DNA of 64,000 nt from Bog-473 sp963777485 (GCA_963777485.1 CAVZQP010000001.1:248001-312000); one strand, 5' to 3'; shown: positions 25,305 through 33,261, numbered from the stretch's first letter. Notes: a model not told the origin generated them from the letters alone. A program made the numbers and translations.

Positions 25305-26174
25305 GTGAACGTGGGGAGCGAGGGGTCTGTGTGGCTGGAACGCCGCGTGATCGCCTACGCCCACCAAGGGGGAGCGTGGGAGTCCCCGTCGTCGACGCTG
25401 CATGCCATTGCGCACGCGCTGGAAGCGGGTGCGACGGCAATCGAGCTGGACGTGCACGCAACCGCCGACGGTGAGCTCGTGGTGTGCCACGACGCCACGG
25501 TGGACCGGACCACCGCATCGAGCGGCACCATCGCGTCGTACACGCTGGCTGAGCTGCGATCGATGGACTTCTCGTACTGGTGGATCCCGGGGGCCGACGT
25601 GACGCCGGGCCGAGCGGCGGAGGAGTACCCGTTCCGCGGGCGGGCGCCCGAGGACAAGACGTTCGGCATCGCCACGCTGCGCGAGGTCCTTGAGCGGTTC
25701 CCGGGTGTCGTGCTGAACCTCGACATCAAGCAGACAGCGCCCGTGGTGGCGCCCTACGAAGAGGCGCTGGCGCGGCTACTGGCCGAGTACGACCGGGTCG
25801 ACGACGTGATGGTGGCCTCGTTCCTGGACCCGGCGACGGACGCGTTCCGCGGGTTCGCACCGCACGTGCCGACCTCGGCCGGCACGATGGCCACGGCCGA
25901 GGCGTGGCGGGCGACGCAGACGGGGGAGGCGATGCCGGAGATGGCGGCGGTGGCCTTCCAGGTGCCCGAGCGCTTCGGCGACCAGGTCGTCGTCGACGAG
26001 CAGTTCGTGGCGGCGGCGCACGCAGCCGGCAAGGTGGTTCACGTGTGGACGATCAACGACTCGGCGTCGATGGAGCGCCTGCTCGACCTCGGGGTCGACG
26101 GGATCATCTCGGACCTGCCGAGCACGTTGTGTGGGGTCCTGGCCGCGCGGGGCGTGGCGTGGGGCGGTCTGTAG
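25305..26174 (+). CDS. Glycerophosphodiester phosphodiesterase
   Basis: A 289-residue GDPD-fold enzyme that hydrolyses glycerophosphodiesters to glycerol-3-phosphate and an alcohol. AYAHQGGAWESPSST is the N-terminal His motif (HQG here in place of the usual HRG), IELDVHATADGELVVCHDATVDRTT holds the metal-binding acids and the second His, and VVHVWTINDSASMERLLDLGVDGIISDLP is the C-terminal barrel strand. No signal peptide is seen, so it is probably intracellular. The start is the GTG at 25305, 8 bases after a -10 box; a later GTG at 25329 has a ribosome site. It converges with the bL37 gene. Confidence 0.9.
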   Translation: MNVGSEGSVWLERRVIAYAHQGGAWESPSSTLHAIAHALEAGATAIELDVHATADGELVVCHDATVDRTTASSGTIASYTLAELRSMDFSYWWIPGADVTPGRAAEEYPFRGRAPEDKTFGIATLREVLERFPGVVLNLDIKQTAPVVAPYEEALARLLAEYDRVDDVMVASFLDPATDAFRGFAPHVPTSAGTMATAEAWRATQTGEAMPEMAAVAFQVPERFGDQVVVDEQFVAAAHAAGKVVHVWTINDSASMERLLDLGVDGIISDLPSTLCGVLAARGVAWGGL

Positions 26175-26238
26175 CTGTGGGCCGAGGCGACGGTCCTAGG
26201 AGCGCGTTCGCCGGCCGGCTAGGTGTGACTCCCTCGGC

Positions 26239-26322
26239 CTAGCCACGGCCGCAGTTCGGCTTCTTGCCGTGGTTGGCCTTCCGCTTCTTGCGGAGCTTGC
26301 GCTTCACCGTTCGTTTCGACAT
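26239..26322 (-). CDS. 50S ribosomal protein bL37 (27 residues)
   Basis: A very small basic protein: MSKRTVKRKLRKKRKANHGK followed by KPNCGRG. The KANHGKxPN core matches the actinobacterial-specific large-subunit protein bL37, first seen as an extra density in the mycobacterial ribosome. It is too short for most gene finders. ATG 26322 has GCCCCC before it on its strand and no obvious ribosome site. It converges with the GDPD gene, and an inverted repeat GGCCGAGG (26180-26187) / CCTCGGCC (26232-26239) spans the gap. I identified it from memory of the family sequence; an alignment would settle it. Confidence 0.82.
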   Translation of the reverse strand: MSKRTVKRKLRKKRKANHGKKPNCGRG

Positions 26323-26374
26323 GGGGGCGACATCCTAGCCGACCACCAGGGGTGATCCGGTAGCCTCCCCGTGC

Positions 26375-26716
26375 GTGCGGTCCGGCTGGCTCCTGCGTGA
26401 CGGCGACGTCGTCTGCGCGTTGGAGATGGCAGAGTCGTCCTCGGAGCGCCGAAACGGCCTGCGCGGGCGCGAGGGGTTGGACGTCGGGTTGCATCTCGAA
26501 GGGGTCCGGACCGTGCACACGGTCGGTGTCGGTTTCCCGATCGACGTGGCGTTCCTCTCGTCCGACCTCACGGTCCTGCGGGTCGCCAGCCTCAAGCCAT
26601 GGCGCATGAGCCTCGGCGGTCCCGGCGCCCGCAGCGTGGTGGCGGCGCAGGCGGGTTCGTTCGAGCGCTGGGGGGTGCGCGAGGGGGACCAACTCGAGGT
26701 GCGCGAGGCGCAATGA
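26375..26716 (+). CDS. DUF192 family protein
   Basis: A 113-residue single-domain protein with the DUF192 pattern: LEMAESSSERRNGLRGREGL, VRTVHTVGVGFPIDVAFLSSDLTVLRV and ARSVVAAQAGSFERWGVREGDQL. Function is unknown in general. Unlike many homologues it has no signal peptide. GTG 26375 is used, with GTG 26371 out of frame and TAGCCT 8 bases upstream as a possible -10. It is followed by rsmI after 34 bases. Confidence 0.8.
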   Translation: MRSGWLLRDGDVVCALEMAESSSERRNGLRGREGLDVGLHLEGVRTVHTVGVGFPIDVAFLSSDLTVLRVASLKPWRMSLGGPGARSVVAAQAGSFERWGVREGDQLEVREAQ

Positions 26717-26750
26717 GGCCACAGGACGCGGTCTCCTCCGGCGGCCTGCC

Positions 26751-27632
26751 GTGACCCCGGGCCAGGCCGGGCCAGAGCGAGGGGAGCTGGTCCTCGTGGC
26801 GACGCCCATCGGGAACCTGAAAGACCTTTCGCCGCGGGCACAGTCCGTGCTGGCGGAGGCCGATCTGATCTGCTGCGAGGACACCCGACGCACACGGGCG
26901 CTGTTGTCGGCGTTCGACATCCGAGCCGGCAACCGCCTGCTGTCGCTGCACGGCCACAACGAGATGTCGCGGTTGGAGCGGGTAGCGGAGTGCCTGGCGG
27001 GCGGCGGCACGGTGGCTGTGGTGAGCGACGCGGGCACACCGGGCATCTCGGACCCGGGCGCCTGGCTGGCCGGCCAACTCGCGGCCCGGGGTGAGACGGT
27101 CACCGTCGTCCCGGGGGCCTCGTCGGTGCTCGCGGCGCTCGTCGTGAGCGGCCTGCCGACCGACCGCTTCAGCGTCGAAGGCTTCCTGCCCCGCAAGGGG
27201 ACCGAACGCCGGCGCCGCGTCGCGGCGCTGTTGGCGGACGAGCGTACCTGCGTCATCCTCGAGGCACCCGGGCGTGTGGCGGCCACGCTCGCCGAGCTGG
27301 CCGCGTCGGACCCGGCCCGGCCGGTGGCGGTCGTGCGCGAGCTGACGAAGCTGCACGAGGAGGTCTGGCGGGGCACCCTGGGCGATGCCGCGTCATCGTT
27401 CGAGGCGGACCCGGTTCGGGGCGAGGTGGTGCTGGTCGTCGGCGGGGCACCGGCGGTGGAGGCGGCGGACGAGCGTGACGTCGAGGCGGCGGTGCGCAGG
27501 GCCATGGGGGAGGATCCCGACGCCGGGCCGCGGCAGGTGGCCGGGCGCGTGGCGGCGAGCCTCGGCGTGCCGAAGCGACGCGTGTACGAGGCGGCACTGC
27601 GGGTGCGCGCCGCCGGCGACGAGCAGCGCTGA
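26751..27632 (+). CDS. rsmI: 16S rRNA (cytidine1402-2'-O)-methyltransferase
   Basis: RsmI methylates the 2'-O of C1402 in the ribosomal P-site of 16S rRNA. The 293-residue protein has the tetrapyrrole-methylase fold: LVLVATPIGNLKDLSPRA, CEDTRRTRALLSAF, VAVVSDAGTPGISDPG and TVVPGASSVLAALVVSGLPTDRFSVEGFLPRKG, all diagnostic for RsmI. GTG 26751 is the start. It begins the conserved actinobacterial run rsmI-metG-tatD and is followed by metG after 39 bases. Confidence 0.95.
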   Translation: MTPGQAGPERGELVLVATPIGNLKDLSPRAQSVLAEADLICCEDTRRTRALLSAFDIRAGNRLLSLHGHNEMSRLERVAECLAGGGTVAVVSDAGTPGISDPGAWLAGQLAARGETVTVVPGASSVLAALVVSGLPTDRFSVEGFLPRKGTERRRRVAALLADERTCVILEAPGRVAATLAELAASDPARPVAVVRELTKLHEEVWRGTLGDAASSFEADPVRGEVVLVVGGAPAVEAADERDVEAAVRRAMGEDPDAGPRQVAGRVAASLGVPKRRVYEAALRVRAAGDEQR

Positions 27633-27658
27633 CGTCAGGGCCCAGCGGGGCGCACCGG

Positions 27659-27664
27659 TACGCT
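27659..27664 (+). promoter_or_regulatory. Putative -10 box of metG
   Basis: TACGCT fits TANNNT and lies 7 bases before the metG GTG at 27672, suggesting a leaderless metG transcript in addition to read-through from rsmI. Confidence 0.4.
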
Positions 27665-27671
27665 TCCTGCG

Positions 27672-29225
27672 GTGCCGCCCTACTACCTCACTACGCCGAT
27701 CTACTACGTCAACGACGCGCCCCACGTCGGCACGGCGTACACGACGGTCAACGCCGACGCGCTGGCGCGCTGGCACCGACTGCTGGGGGACGACGTGTGG
27801 TTCATGACCGGCACAGACGAGCACGGGGCGAAGATCGTCGAGGCGGCGGAGGCCAACAACGCCACACCCCAGGAGTGGACGGACCGCACGTCCGAGCGCT
27901 TCGTCGAGGCCTGGCGGGCACTCGACATCGAGTACGACGACTTCATCCGGACAACCGAGCCGCGGCACTACAAGGTGGTGCAGGAGTTCCTGCAGCGGAT
28001 CTACGACAACGGGTACATCGAGCTGGGCCTGTACTCGGGCCTCTACTGCGTGTCCTGCGAGGACTACTACACCGAGGACCAGCTGATCGACGGCAAGTGC
28101 CCGGTACACGGCCGGCCGGTGATAGAGATGCAGGAGGACAACTACTTCTTCAAGCTGAGCGCGTTCGAGCAGCGCCTGCTCGACTACTACGAGGCCCATC
28201 CCGACTTCGTCCGCCCGGTCTCGAAGCGCAACGAGGCGCTCGGCTTCATCCGGGGGGGCCTGCGCGACGTCTCGATCACACGTACCTCGTTCACGTGGGG
28301 CGTGCCGGTCCCCTGGGACAGCGGTCACGTGTTCTACGTCTGGTACGACGCGTTGATCAATTACCTCACGGTGGCGGGCTACGGCTCGGACGAAGCGACG
28401 TTCGCAGCGCGGTGGGGTGCGGCGCACCACCTGATCGGCAAGGACATCCTGAAGTTCCACTGCGTGTGGTGGCCGGCCATGTGCATGGCGGCGGGCATAG
28501 AGCCGCCGGTCGAGATCTTCGTGCACGGTTACCTGCTCATGGGCGGGCAGAAACTGGGCAAGACCATGATCGCGTCGGGTGTGACGGGTGCGGGCGACGA
28601 CGCCAAGCCACTCAACATCGCGGACGTATCGCCGCTGGCGCTGGCCGAGGATTTCGGTGTCGACCCGCTGCGCTACCACCTCCTGCGCGACGTCGCGCTC
28701 GGCGGGGACGGCGACTTCTCCTACGAGGGGATCGTGGCGAGGTACAACGCGGACCTGGCGAACAACCTGGGCAACCTTGTCTCACGCGTCACGACGGTCG
28801 TGCAGTCGAAGTGTGGCGGTACCGGGCCTGCGTGCAACCCGTCGAGCGAGCTGGCTGACGTGGCGGCCGCGGTGCTCGAGGCGGCGACCTCGGCGTGGGC
28901 GCGTTGGGCCCCGCACGAAGCGCTCGAGGAGACGTGGCGGCTCATCGGCGCGGCGAACGCAGAGCTCGAGGCAGCGGAGCCATGGAAGATGGAGCCCGGT
29001 CCCGCCGTCGAAGCCGTCCTCGGCGACGCACTCGAGGTGCTGCGGATCGTCGCGGTCCTCGCCGCCCCAGCCATGCCGTCGACGGCGGCCGAGGTGTGGC
29101 GCCGGATCGGCGTCGAGGGCGACCCGGGGGCCGCCCGCCTGCCCGAGGCGGCGGCCTGGGGCGGGTACGTGGGCGGCGCCGCCGTCGTCAAGGGCGAGCC
29201 GCTCTTCCCGCGACGCAAGGCCTGA
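27672..29225 (+). CDS. metG: Methionyl-tRNA synthetase, variant signature motifs
   Basis: Class Ia synthetase of 517 residues charging tRNA-Met. YYVNDAPHVGTAYTTVNADALARW, FMTGTDEHGAKI, the zinc-type insert CVSCEDYYTEDQLIDGKCPVHG, HLIGKDILKFHCVWWPAM and DPLRYHLLRDVALGGDGDFS are all MetRS landmarks. Two signatures deviate: HIGH reads HVGT at residues 18-21 and KMSKS reads KLGKT near residue 294, followed by an insertion (SGVTGAGDDAKPLN) before the usual DPL-like segment. A stem-contact helical anticodon domain follows; no C-terminal tRNA-binding (EMAPII) extension is present. Start GTG 27672. tatD follows after 1 base. Confidence 0.93.
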   Translation: MPPYYLTTPIYYVNDAPHVGTAYTTVNADALARWHRLLGDDVWFMTGTDEHGAKIVEAAEANNATPQEWTDRTSERFVEAWRALDIEYDDFIRTTEPRHYKVVQEFLQRIYDNGYIELGLYSGLYCVSCEDYYTEDQLIDGKCPVHGRPVIEMQEDNYFFKLSAFEQRLLDYYEAHPDFVRPVSKRNEALGFIRGGLRDVSITRTSFTWGVPVPWDSGHVFYVWYDALINYLTVAGYGSDEATFAARWGAAHHLIGKDILKFHCVWWPAMCMAAGIEPPVEIFVHGYLLMGGQKLGKTMIASGVTGAGDDAKPLNIADVSPLALAEDFGVDPLRYHLLRDVALGGDGDFSYEGIVARYNADLANNLGNLVSRVTTVVQSKCGGTGPACNPSSELADVAAAVLEAATSAWARWAPHEALEETWRLIGAANAELEAAEPWKMEPGPAVEAVLGDALEVLRIVAVLAAPAMPSTAAEVWRRIGVEGDPGAARLPEAAAWGGYVGGAAVVKGEPLFPRRKA

Positions 29226-29226
29226 C

Positions 29227-30072
29227 GTGGGCGGCTGGTTCGACTCCCACTGCCATGTGCAGGAGGAATACGTCAGCGGGCGGGATTCGGGCGATCCGGA
29301 CCAGGTGGGCCGCCCGGCCGAGGCGGCCGAGGTCGAGGCGGTGCTGGCACGGGCGGCCGACACCGGGGTGGACCGCCTGATCTGCATCGGGACGGGGGCG
29401 GCGACCTCCGGGCAGGCGCTCGGCGTGGCGCGGGACACCGCCGGGCGCGGTGTGGCGCCGCGGGCGTGGGCGACGGTCGGGCTCCACCCGCACGAAGCCA
29501 GCGACGGCGTCGACGAAGTGGCTGCGCTACTCGGGCGCGCCCTGGCTGAGGAGGACGGGATCGTCGTGGCCGTGGGGGAGTGCGGCCTCGACTACTACTA
29601 CGAGCACTCTCCGAAGGACGCGCAGCGCGCAGCGTTCGCCGCGCAGATCGCGCTGGCGCACGCGCACGGTCTCGCGTTGGTCATCCACGCGCGCGACGCG
29701 TGGGACGACCTGTTCGACGTACTGGACACGGAAGGCGTTCCCGAACGCACGGTGTTGCATTGCTTCACCGGCGGGACGGACGAGGTAGCGCGCTGTCTGC
29801 GCGCCGGCATGTACGTGTCGTTCAGCGGGATCATCACGTTCAAGAATGCGGCCGACGTGCGCGCGGCCGCCGCGCAGTGCCCGCTCGACCGGCTCCTCGT
29901 CGAGACCGACAGCCCGTTCCTCGCGCCGGTGCCCCACCGGGGCCGCATTAACGAGCCGTCGTACCTGCCGCTGGTCGGCGCGGCCGTCGCGGCGGTCAAA
30001 GGATGCAGCGTCGACGAGATACGGGAGCGCACGGCTTTGTCCACAGCCATGGTGTTTTCCACAGCGCGCTAA
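29227..30072 (+). CDS. tatD: TatD-family metal-dependent hydrolase
   Basis: A TIM-barrel metal-dependent deoxyribonuclease/hydrolase of 281 residues. FDSHCHVQEEY is the first metal-binding motif (HxH), VGECGLDYYYEHSPKDAQ the Glu motif, VIHARDAWDDLF and LHCFTGG the later His residues, and VETDSPFLAP the last Asp. A short insert after the HCH motif (about residues 15-30) is unusual. The GTG start is 1 base after the metG stop, so both are one operon, in the standard actinobacterial order metG-tatD followed by an exported muralytic-type protein. Confidence 0.93.
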   Translation: MGGWFDSHCHVQEEYVSGRDSGDPDQVGRPAEAAEVEAVLARAADTGVDRLICIGTGAATSGQALGVARDTAGRGVAPRAWATVGLHPHEASDGVDEVAALLGRALAEEDGIVVAVGECGLDYYYEHSPKDAQRAAFAAQIALAHAHGLALVIHARDAWDDLFDVLDTEGVPERTVLHCFTGGTDEVARCLRAGMYVSFSGIITFKNAADVRAAAAQCPLDRLLVETDSPFLAPVPHRGRINEPSYLPLVGAAVAAVKGCSVDEIRERTALSTAMVFSTAR

Positions 30073-30308
30073 TTCTCCTGTTTCTGTGCAAAATACGAGA
30101 ACCTTCTGACCAGGAACTTTTGGCTTGAAATCGGCCAAAAACATGCTCTGAACTGGGCGTTAACGAAAATATCACACAGCGTACCGGCTGTGACCTGCGG
30201 AAATAAGGACGCGAATCTTTCTTCGACTTTTCCGGTTTGCGCGGCTTGCAAATGGTTATCTAACTTCTTCGAAACCCCTCGCCACCCGTGTGTCGGCGCG
30301 GGTGCACT
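30073..30308. other. Low-GC leader region upstream of the RlpA-like gene
   Basis: This 236-base gap is visibly AT-richer than its surroundings. It holds three inverted repeats: TTTTGGC (30118-30124) with GCCAAAA (30134-30140), CACAGC...GCTGTG around 30174-30192, and CACCCG...CGGGTG just before the gene. No T-tract terminator follows the first. In other actinobacteria the exported gene after tatD is often controlled by a c-di-AMP (ydaO) riboswitch, but I cannot recognise that motif's conserved core here. It is probably a promoter plus structured 5' leader. Confidence 0.4.
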
Positions 30309-30933
30309 GTGTCCCCGGAGAAGGGTGGAGCCCTGCGGAACCAGAGCACTGGGGGGAGGCGCCTCGGCGTTGCCGCAATTATTTGCGGTGCGTTATTCGG
30401 CGCGCCTCTCCTGTTGTTGCACAGCAATGCGGCCCATGCGTCGCGGCCCGAGGCCGCGGCGCATGCCGGCCACGGCGCGCACAAAAACGCGGTGTACCCG
30501 GCGTCGCATCTCGACACCGTGAACCTGCCGTCGCACCTCGTCGCGTACCACGCAGCCCGGATCGACGACGACCACGACAGCGCCGCCGACGACGACCACG
30601 TTGCCGCCGACGACGACCACGACATCGCCGCCGACCACGACCACGACGTCGCCCCCCACGACGACGACCACGACGCGGCCGGCGCCGACCAACAGCGAGG
30701 TCGGTGACGCGACCTGGTACGCAGCCGCGCCCGCCGGGTACTGCGCGAGCCCGACGCTGCCGTTCGGGACCGTGCTGACCGTCGTCAACGACGCGACGGG
30801 CGCCACGACGGTATGCACCGTCGACGACCGCGAGGCGGCGGGGTACCCCCGGGTCGTCGACCTCTCACCGGAGGGCTTCGACCAGATCGCCGACACGAGC
30901 CAGGGAGTGGTGCAGGTCACAATCTCCTGGTGA
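30309..30933 (+). pseudogene. RlpA-like exported protein, frameshifted
   Basis: Two frames join into one exported protein. From GTG 30309 (or GTG 30288) a signal peptide LGVAAIICGALFGAPLLLLHSNAAHA is followed by a short linker to about base 30560. The frame then runs into Asp/His-rich nonsense, while the +1 frame gives Thr5-Pro-Pro repeats and the double-psi beta-barrel segment VGDATWYAAAPAGYCASP, PFGTVLTVVND, GATTVCTVDDRE and RVVDLSPEGF. The latter is the RlpA/expansin-like fold, including the catalytic-type Asp. One extra base near 30556-30562 explains it. The stop overlaps rsmA by 4 bases. It sits where rpfB is in mycobacteria. Error or genuine lesion cannot be told here. Confidence 0.65.
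30565..30675 (+). repeat. Thr-rich (TTTTT-x-PP) linker repeat
   Basis: Tandem units of about 24 bases, built on ACGACGACCACG followed by Ser/Ala/Leu-Pro-Pro codons, encode four to five copies of T4-5-(A/L/S)-P-P between the signal peptide and the barrel of the RlpA-like protein. Such linkers usually cross the cell wall. Slippage in this tract is a natural source of the frameshift just before it. Confidence 0.85.
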
Positions 30934-31751
30934 CCCATTCCGGCGCCGACATCGCCCAGTTGCTGTCGGCGCACGGGCTGCGGCCGAGCCGGGCCCTGGG
31001 CCAGAACTTCGTCGCCGATCCGAACACGGTGCGCCGGATCGCCCGCCTGGCTGGCCTCGGGGCCGGCGACCGGGTGCTCGAGATAGGCGCCGGCCTGGGC
31101 TCCCTCACCCTCGCCCTGGCCGAGACCGGGGCTCGCGTGGTGGCGGTGGAGACCGACCGCCACGTCGTCCCGGTGCTGCGCTCGGTGGTCGAGCCCGCAG
31201 GGGTGGAGGTCGTGGAGGGCGACGCCCTCACGCTCGACCTCCCGACGCTGCTGGCGGCGCACGGGGGCGGTGCCTGGAGCCTGGTGGCGAACCTGCCCTA
31301 CAACGTGGCCACGCCGCTGGTGATGCGCACGCTCACCGAGGTGCCCACCGTGACCCGCCTCCTCGTGATGGTGCAGCGCGAGGTGGGGGAGCGCATGGCG
31401 GCGGGCGTGGGCGACGACGGCTACGGCGCGGTGTCCGTGCGGGTGGCGTACTTCGCGCGGGCCGAGGTGGTCGGCCGGGTGCCGGCGTCGGTGTTCATCC
31501 CGCGGCCGCGCGTGGAGTCGGTACTCGTGCGCTTCGTGCGACACGAGGAACCCGCGGTCGATCCCGACGTCGTCTCGTACCAGCGCCTCGACGCGGTGGT
31601 GCGGGCTGGCTTCGCGCACCGCCGCAAGATGTTGCGCCGCGCGCTGGCCGGCGTCGTGGAGCCCGAGGCCTATGCGCGCGCCGGCGTGCGGCCCGAGGCC
31701 AGGGCCGAGGAGCTCGACATCGATGCGTGGGGGAGACTGGCCGCGACGTGA
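30930..31751 (+). CDS. rsmA: 16S rRNA (A1518/A1519-N6)-dimethyltransferase
   Basis: RsmA/KsgA dimethylates two adjacent adenosines in the 3' end of 16S rRNA, a late small-subunit assembly step. LGQNFVADPNTVRRIARL, VLEIGAGLGSLTLAL (SAM loop), VVEGDALTLDL, the catalytic NLPYNVATPLV and FIPRPRVESVLVRF are all intact over 273 residues. The GTG at 30930 overlaps the upstream stop (GTGA) and the 3' end overlaps ispE by 4 bases, so expression is coupled across three genes. Confidence 0.96.
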   Translation: MTHSGADIAQLLSAHGLRPSRALGQNFVADPNTVRRIARLAGLGAGDRVLEIGAGLGSLTLALAETGARVVAVETDRHVVPVLRSVVEPAGVEVVEGDALTLDLPTLLAAHGGGAWSLVANLPYNVATPLVMRTLTEVPTVTRLLVMVQREVGERMAAGVGDDGYGAVSVRVAYFARAEVVGRVPASVFIPRPRVESVLVRFVRHEEPAVDPDVVSYQRLDAVVRAGFAHRRKMLRRALAGVVEPEAYARAGVRPEARAEELDIDAWGRLAAT

Positions 31752-32515
31752 AGGTGCACGCGCCGGCCAAGCTCACGATGTCGCTGCGGATAACCAGGGT
31801 CCGCGCGGACGGCTACCACGAGCTCGATGCCGAGATGGTAACGCTGAGCCTGGCCGACGAGCTCGTCCTCGACGAAGGCGGAACGGGACTGACGATCGAA
31901 GGCGACGCGTGGACGCGCGCCGATGCGCTCACGCGGATGGAGGACAACCTGGTCGTCAAGGCGCTCGCCGCGTGCGGGCGGCGGGCGGCGGTCCGCCTGC
32001 GCAAGCGCATCCCGTTGGGAGCCGGCCTCGGCGGGGGCTCGGCCGACGCGGCCGCCATCCTGCGCTGGGCGGGCGCCACCGATCCGGCGCTCGCGGCCCG
32101 CCTTGGCGCCGACGTGCCGTTCTGCGTGGCCGGCGGCCGGGCCCGGGTCGGCGGGGTGGGCGAGCGGGTCAGCCCGCTCGAGTTCGAGCGCCGCGACTAT
32201 CTCCTCCTGCTGCCGCCCTTCGGTGTCGACACGGCGGCCGTCTACCGGGCCTGGGACCGAGATCCCGCCCACGACGGGCCCAACGAGCTGGCCGCGGCTG
32301 CAATGGCGGCGGAGCCGCGGCTGGCCCTCTGGCGCGACATGCTCGGCGACCTGGTCGGCAGCGAGCCACGCCTCGCGGGGAGCGGCTCGACCTGGTTCGC
32401 CGAGGGGGGCCCGGCCGAGGCCGGCACCCCGGACGCCCCTGAGCTGCGTGCGGGCACGGAATCGGGCCGCCTGGTGCGCGTGCACACCGTGCCGGCAGGG
32501 TGGGAAGGGGACTGA
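31748..32515 (+). CDS. ispE: 4-diphosphocytidyl-2-C-methyl-D-erythritol kinase
   Basis: GHMP kinase of the MEP isoprenoid pathway, phosphorylating CDP-ME. KVHAPAKLTMSLRI at the N-terminus and the ATP loop PLGAGLGGGSADAAAIL are diagnostic; LAGSGSTWFAE is the third GHMP motif. At 255 residues it is somewhat shorter than the usual near 300, mainly by loss in the middle, but all motifs remain. The GTG start at 31748 overlaps the rsmA stop; an in-frame GTG at 31727 would only add residues inside rsmA. The rsmA-ispE order is normal for actinobacteria. Confidence 0.93.
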   Translation: MKVHAPAKLTMSLRITRVRADGYHELDAEMVTLSLADELVLDEGGTGLTIEGDAWTRADALTRMEDNLVVKALAACGRRAAVRLRKRIPLGAGLGGGSADAAAILRWAGATDPALAARLGADVPFCVAGGRARVGGVGERVSPLEFERRDYLLLLPPFGVDTAAVYRAWDRDPAHDGPNELAAAAMAAEPRLALWRDMLGDLVGSEPRLAGSGSTWFAEGGPAEAGTPDAPELRAGTESGRLVRVHTVPAGWEGD

Positions 32516-32540
32516 CCGATCGGCGAGGGGTTTTCGGTGG

Positions 32541-32639
32541 CTACTTGCCGGCCCGGCGCTGCCAGCGGGTCGCCTTCAGCATCTTCTTGTGCTTCTTCTT
32601 GCGCATCCGCTTGCGACGCTTCTTGATCAGTGATCCCAT
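32541..32639 (-). CDS. 30S ribosomal protein bS22 (32 residues)
   Basis: A tiny basic protein that begins MGSLIKKRRKRMRKKKHKKM and ends RWQRRAGK. This is the AURKAIP1/COX24-domain family found as an extra small-subunit protein, bS22, in mycobacterial ribosomes. ATG 32639 is the start. It lies alone between ispE (convergent, 25 bases) and the VOC gene (divergent, 77 bases), so it has its own promoter in that gap. Automatic annotation usually misses it through size. The family call is from the well-conserved IKKRRKRM and KKKH motifs. Confidence 0.88.
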   Translation of the reverse strand: MGSLIKKRRKRMRKKKHKKMLKATRWQRRAGK

Positions 32640-32716
32640 TTCGTGCGGCAGGCTAGCGGTCCCGGTGCTCGACTGCCAGGTCGCGCGGCAACCGGGGAGG
32701 CCGGAGGAGGCCGTCG

Positions 32717-33085
32717 ATGGGGTTCGAGATCGTGGGGCTCGACCACGTGCAGCTGGCCATGCCCCCGGGCCTCGAGGCGCAGGCAGAGGCGTTCTACGCG
32801 GGCGTGCTGGGGCTGGAGCGGGTACCCAAGCCGCCTCCGCTGGCGGCGCGCGGCGGCTGCTGGTTCCAGCATGGCGATGTGGCGGTGCACCTGGGGGTGG
32901 AGGAGGACTTCCGGCCGGCCCGCAAGGCGCATCCCGCCTTCGTCGTCGAGGACCTGGCGGCATTGCAGGCCGCGTGCGAGGAGGCCGGCATCGAGGTGCG
33001 GATGAACCCTGACCGCGAGCCGGGCCGGGGCGCCTATGTGGACGACCCCTTCGGGAACCGGATCGAGCTCATCGCGGCCGACTGA
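32717..33085 (+). CDS. VOC-family (glyoxalase/bleomycin resistance fold) protein
   Basis: A 122-residue single vicinal-oxygen-chelate domain. LDHVQLAMPPGLEAQAEAFYAGVLGLERV carries the first metal His, VHLGVEEDF the second strand, and VDDPFGNRIELI the terminal Glu. Members are metal-dependent isomerases, dioxygenases or drug-binding proteins, and this one cannot be assigned. ATG 32717 is preceded by weak G-rich sequence. It diverges from bS22 and converges with the histidine-kinase gene. Confidence 0.88.
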   Translation: MGFEIVGLDHVQLAMPPGLEAQAEAFYAGVLGLERVPKPPPLAARGGCWFQHGDVAVHLGVEEDFRPARKAHPAFVVEDLAALQAACEEAGIEVRMNPDREPGRGAYVDDPFGNRIELIAAD

Positions 33086-33145
33086 CCAGTGCTTCGAGGA
33101 GGAGGCGCCGGCGGGGACGGTGCGGACCCGCCCCACGCCGGCATT

Positions 33146-33180
33146 GCCGATCGCCGAGTGGCGGAAAGTCAGCGATCGGC
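33146..33180. terminator. Possible bidirectional terminator hairpin
   Basis: A perfect 9-base inverted repeat, GCCGATCGC and GCGATCGGC, with a 17-base loop lies in the gap between the convergent VOC and histidine-kinase genes. There is no T tract, common for actinobacterial terminators. The remaining gap holds nothing else I recognise. Confidence 0.4.
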
Positions 33181-33261
33181 GGGTGCTCGCAGTGTGCGCT
33201 CGCCAACGCGGTGTCGTGTTGGGAACCAATAAGAAGGACTGAAGAATCCACGGGCAGCGCT

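Noticed and set aside
30160..30195. TCACA...TGTGA near 30170, resembling a CRP site.
   Set aside because: The half-sites are in the opposite order to the CRP consensus (TGTGA-N6-TCACA) and the spacing is wrong. It is better read as a hairpin.
30073..30330. A c-di-AMP (ydaO) riboswitch upstream of the RlpA-like gene.
   Set aside because: The gene context is right, but I could not find the conserved GGGG-type core and paired stems by eye. A covariance search would be needed.
30540..30707. An Asp/His-rich repeat (DDDHD-AAD) that looks like a metal-binding tail.
   Set aside because: It is the wrong-frame reading of the Thr-Pro linker. The correct frame continues into an RlpA-like barrel.
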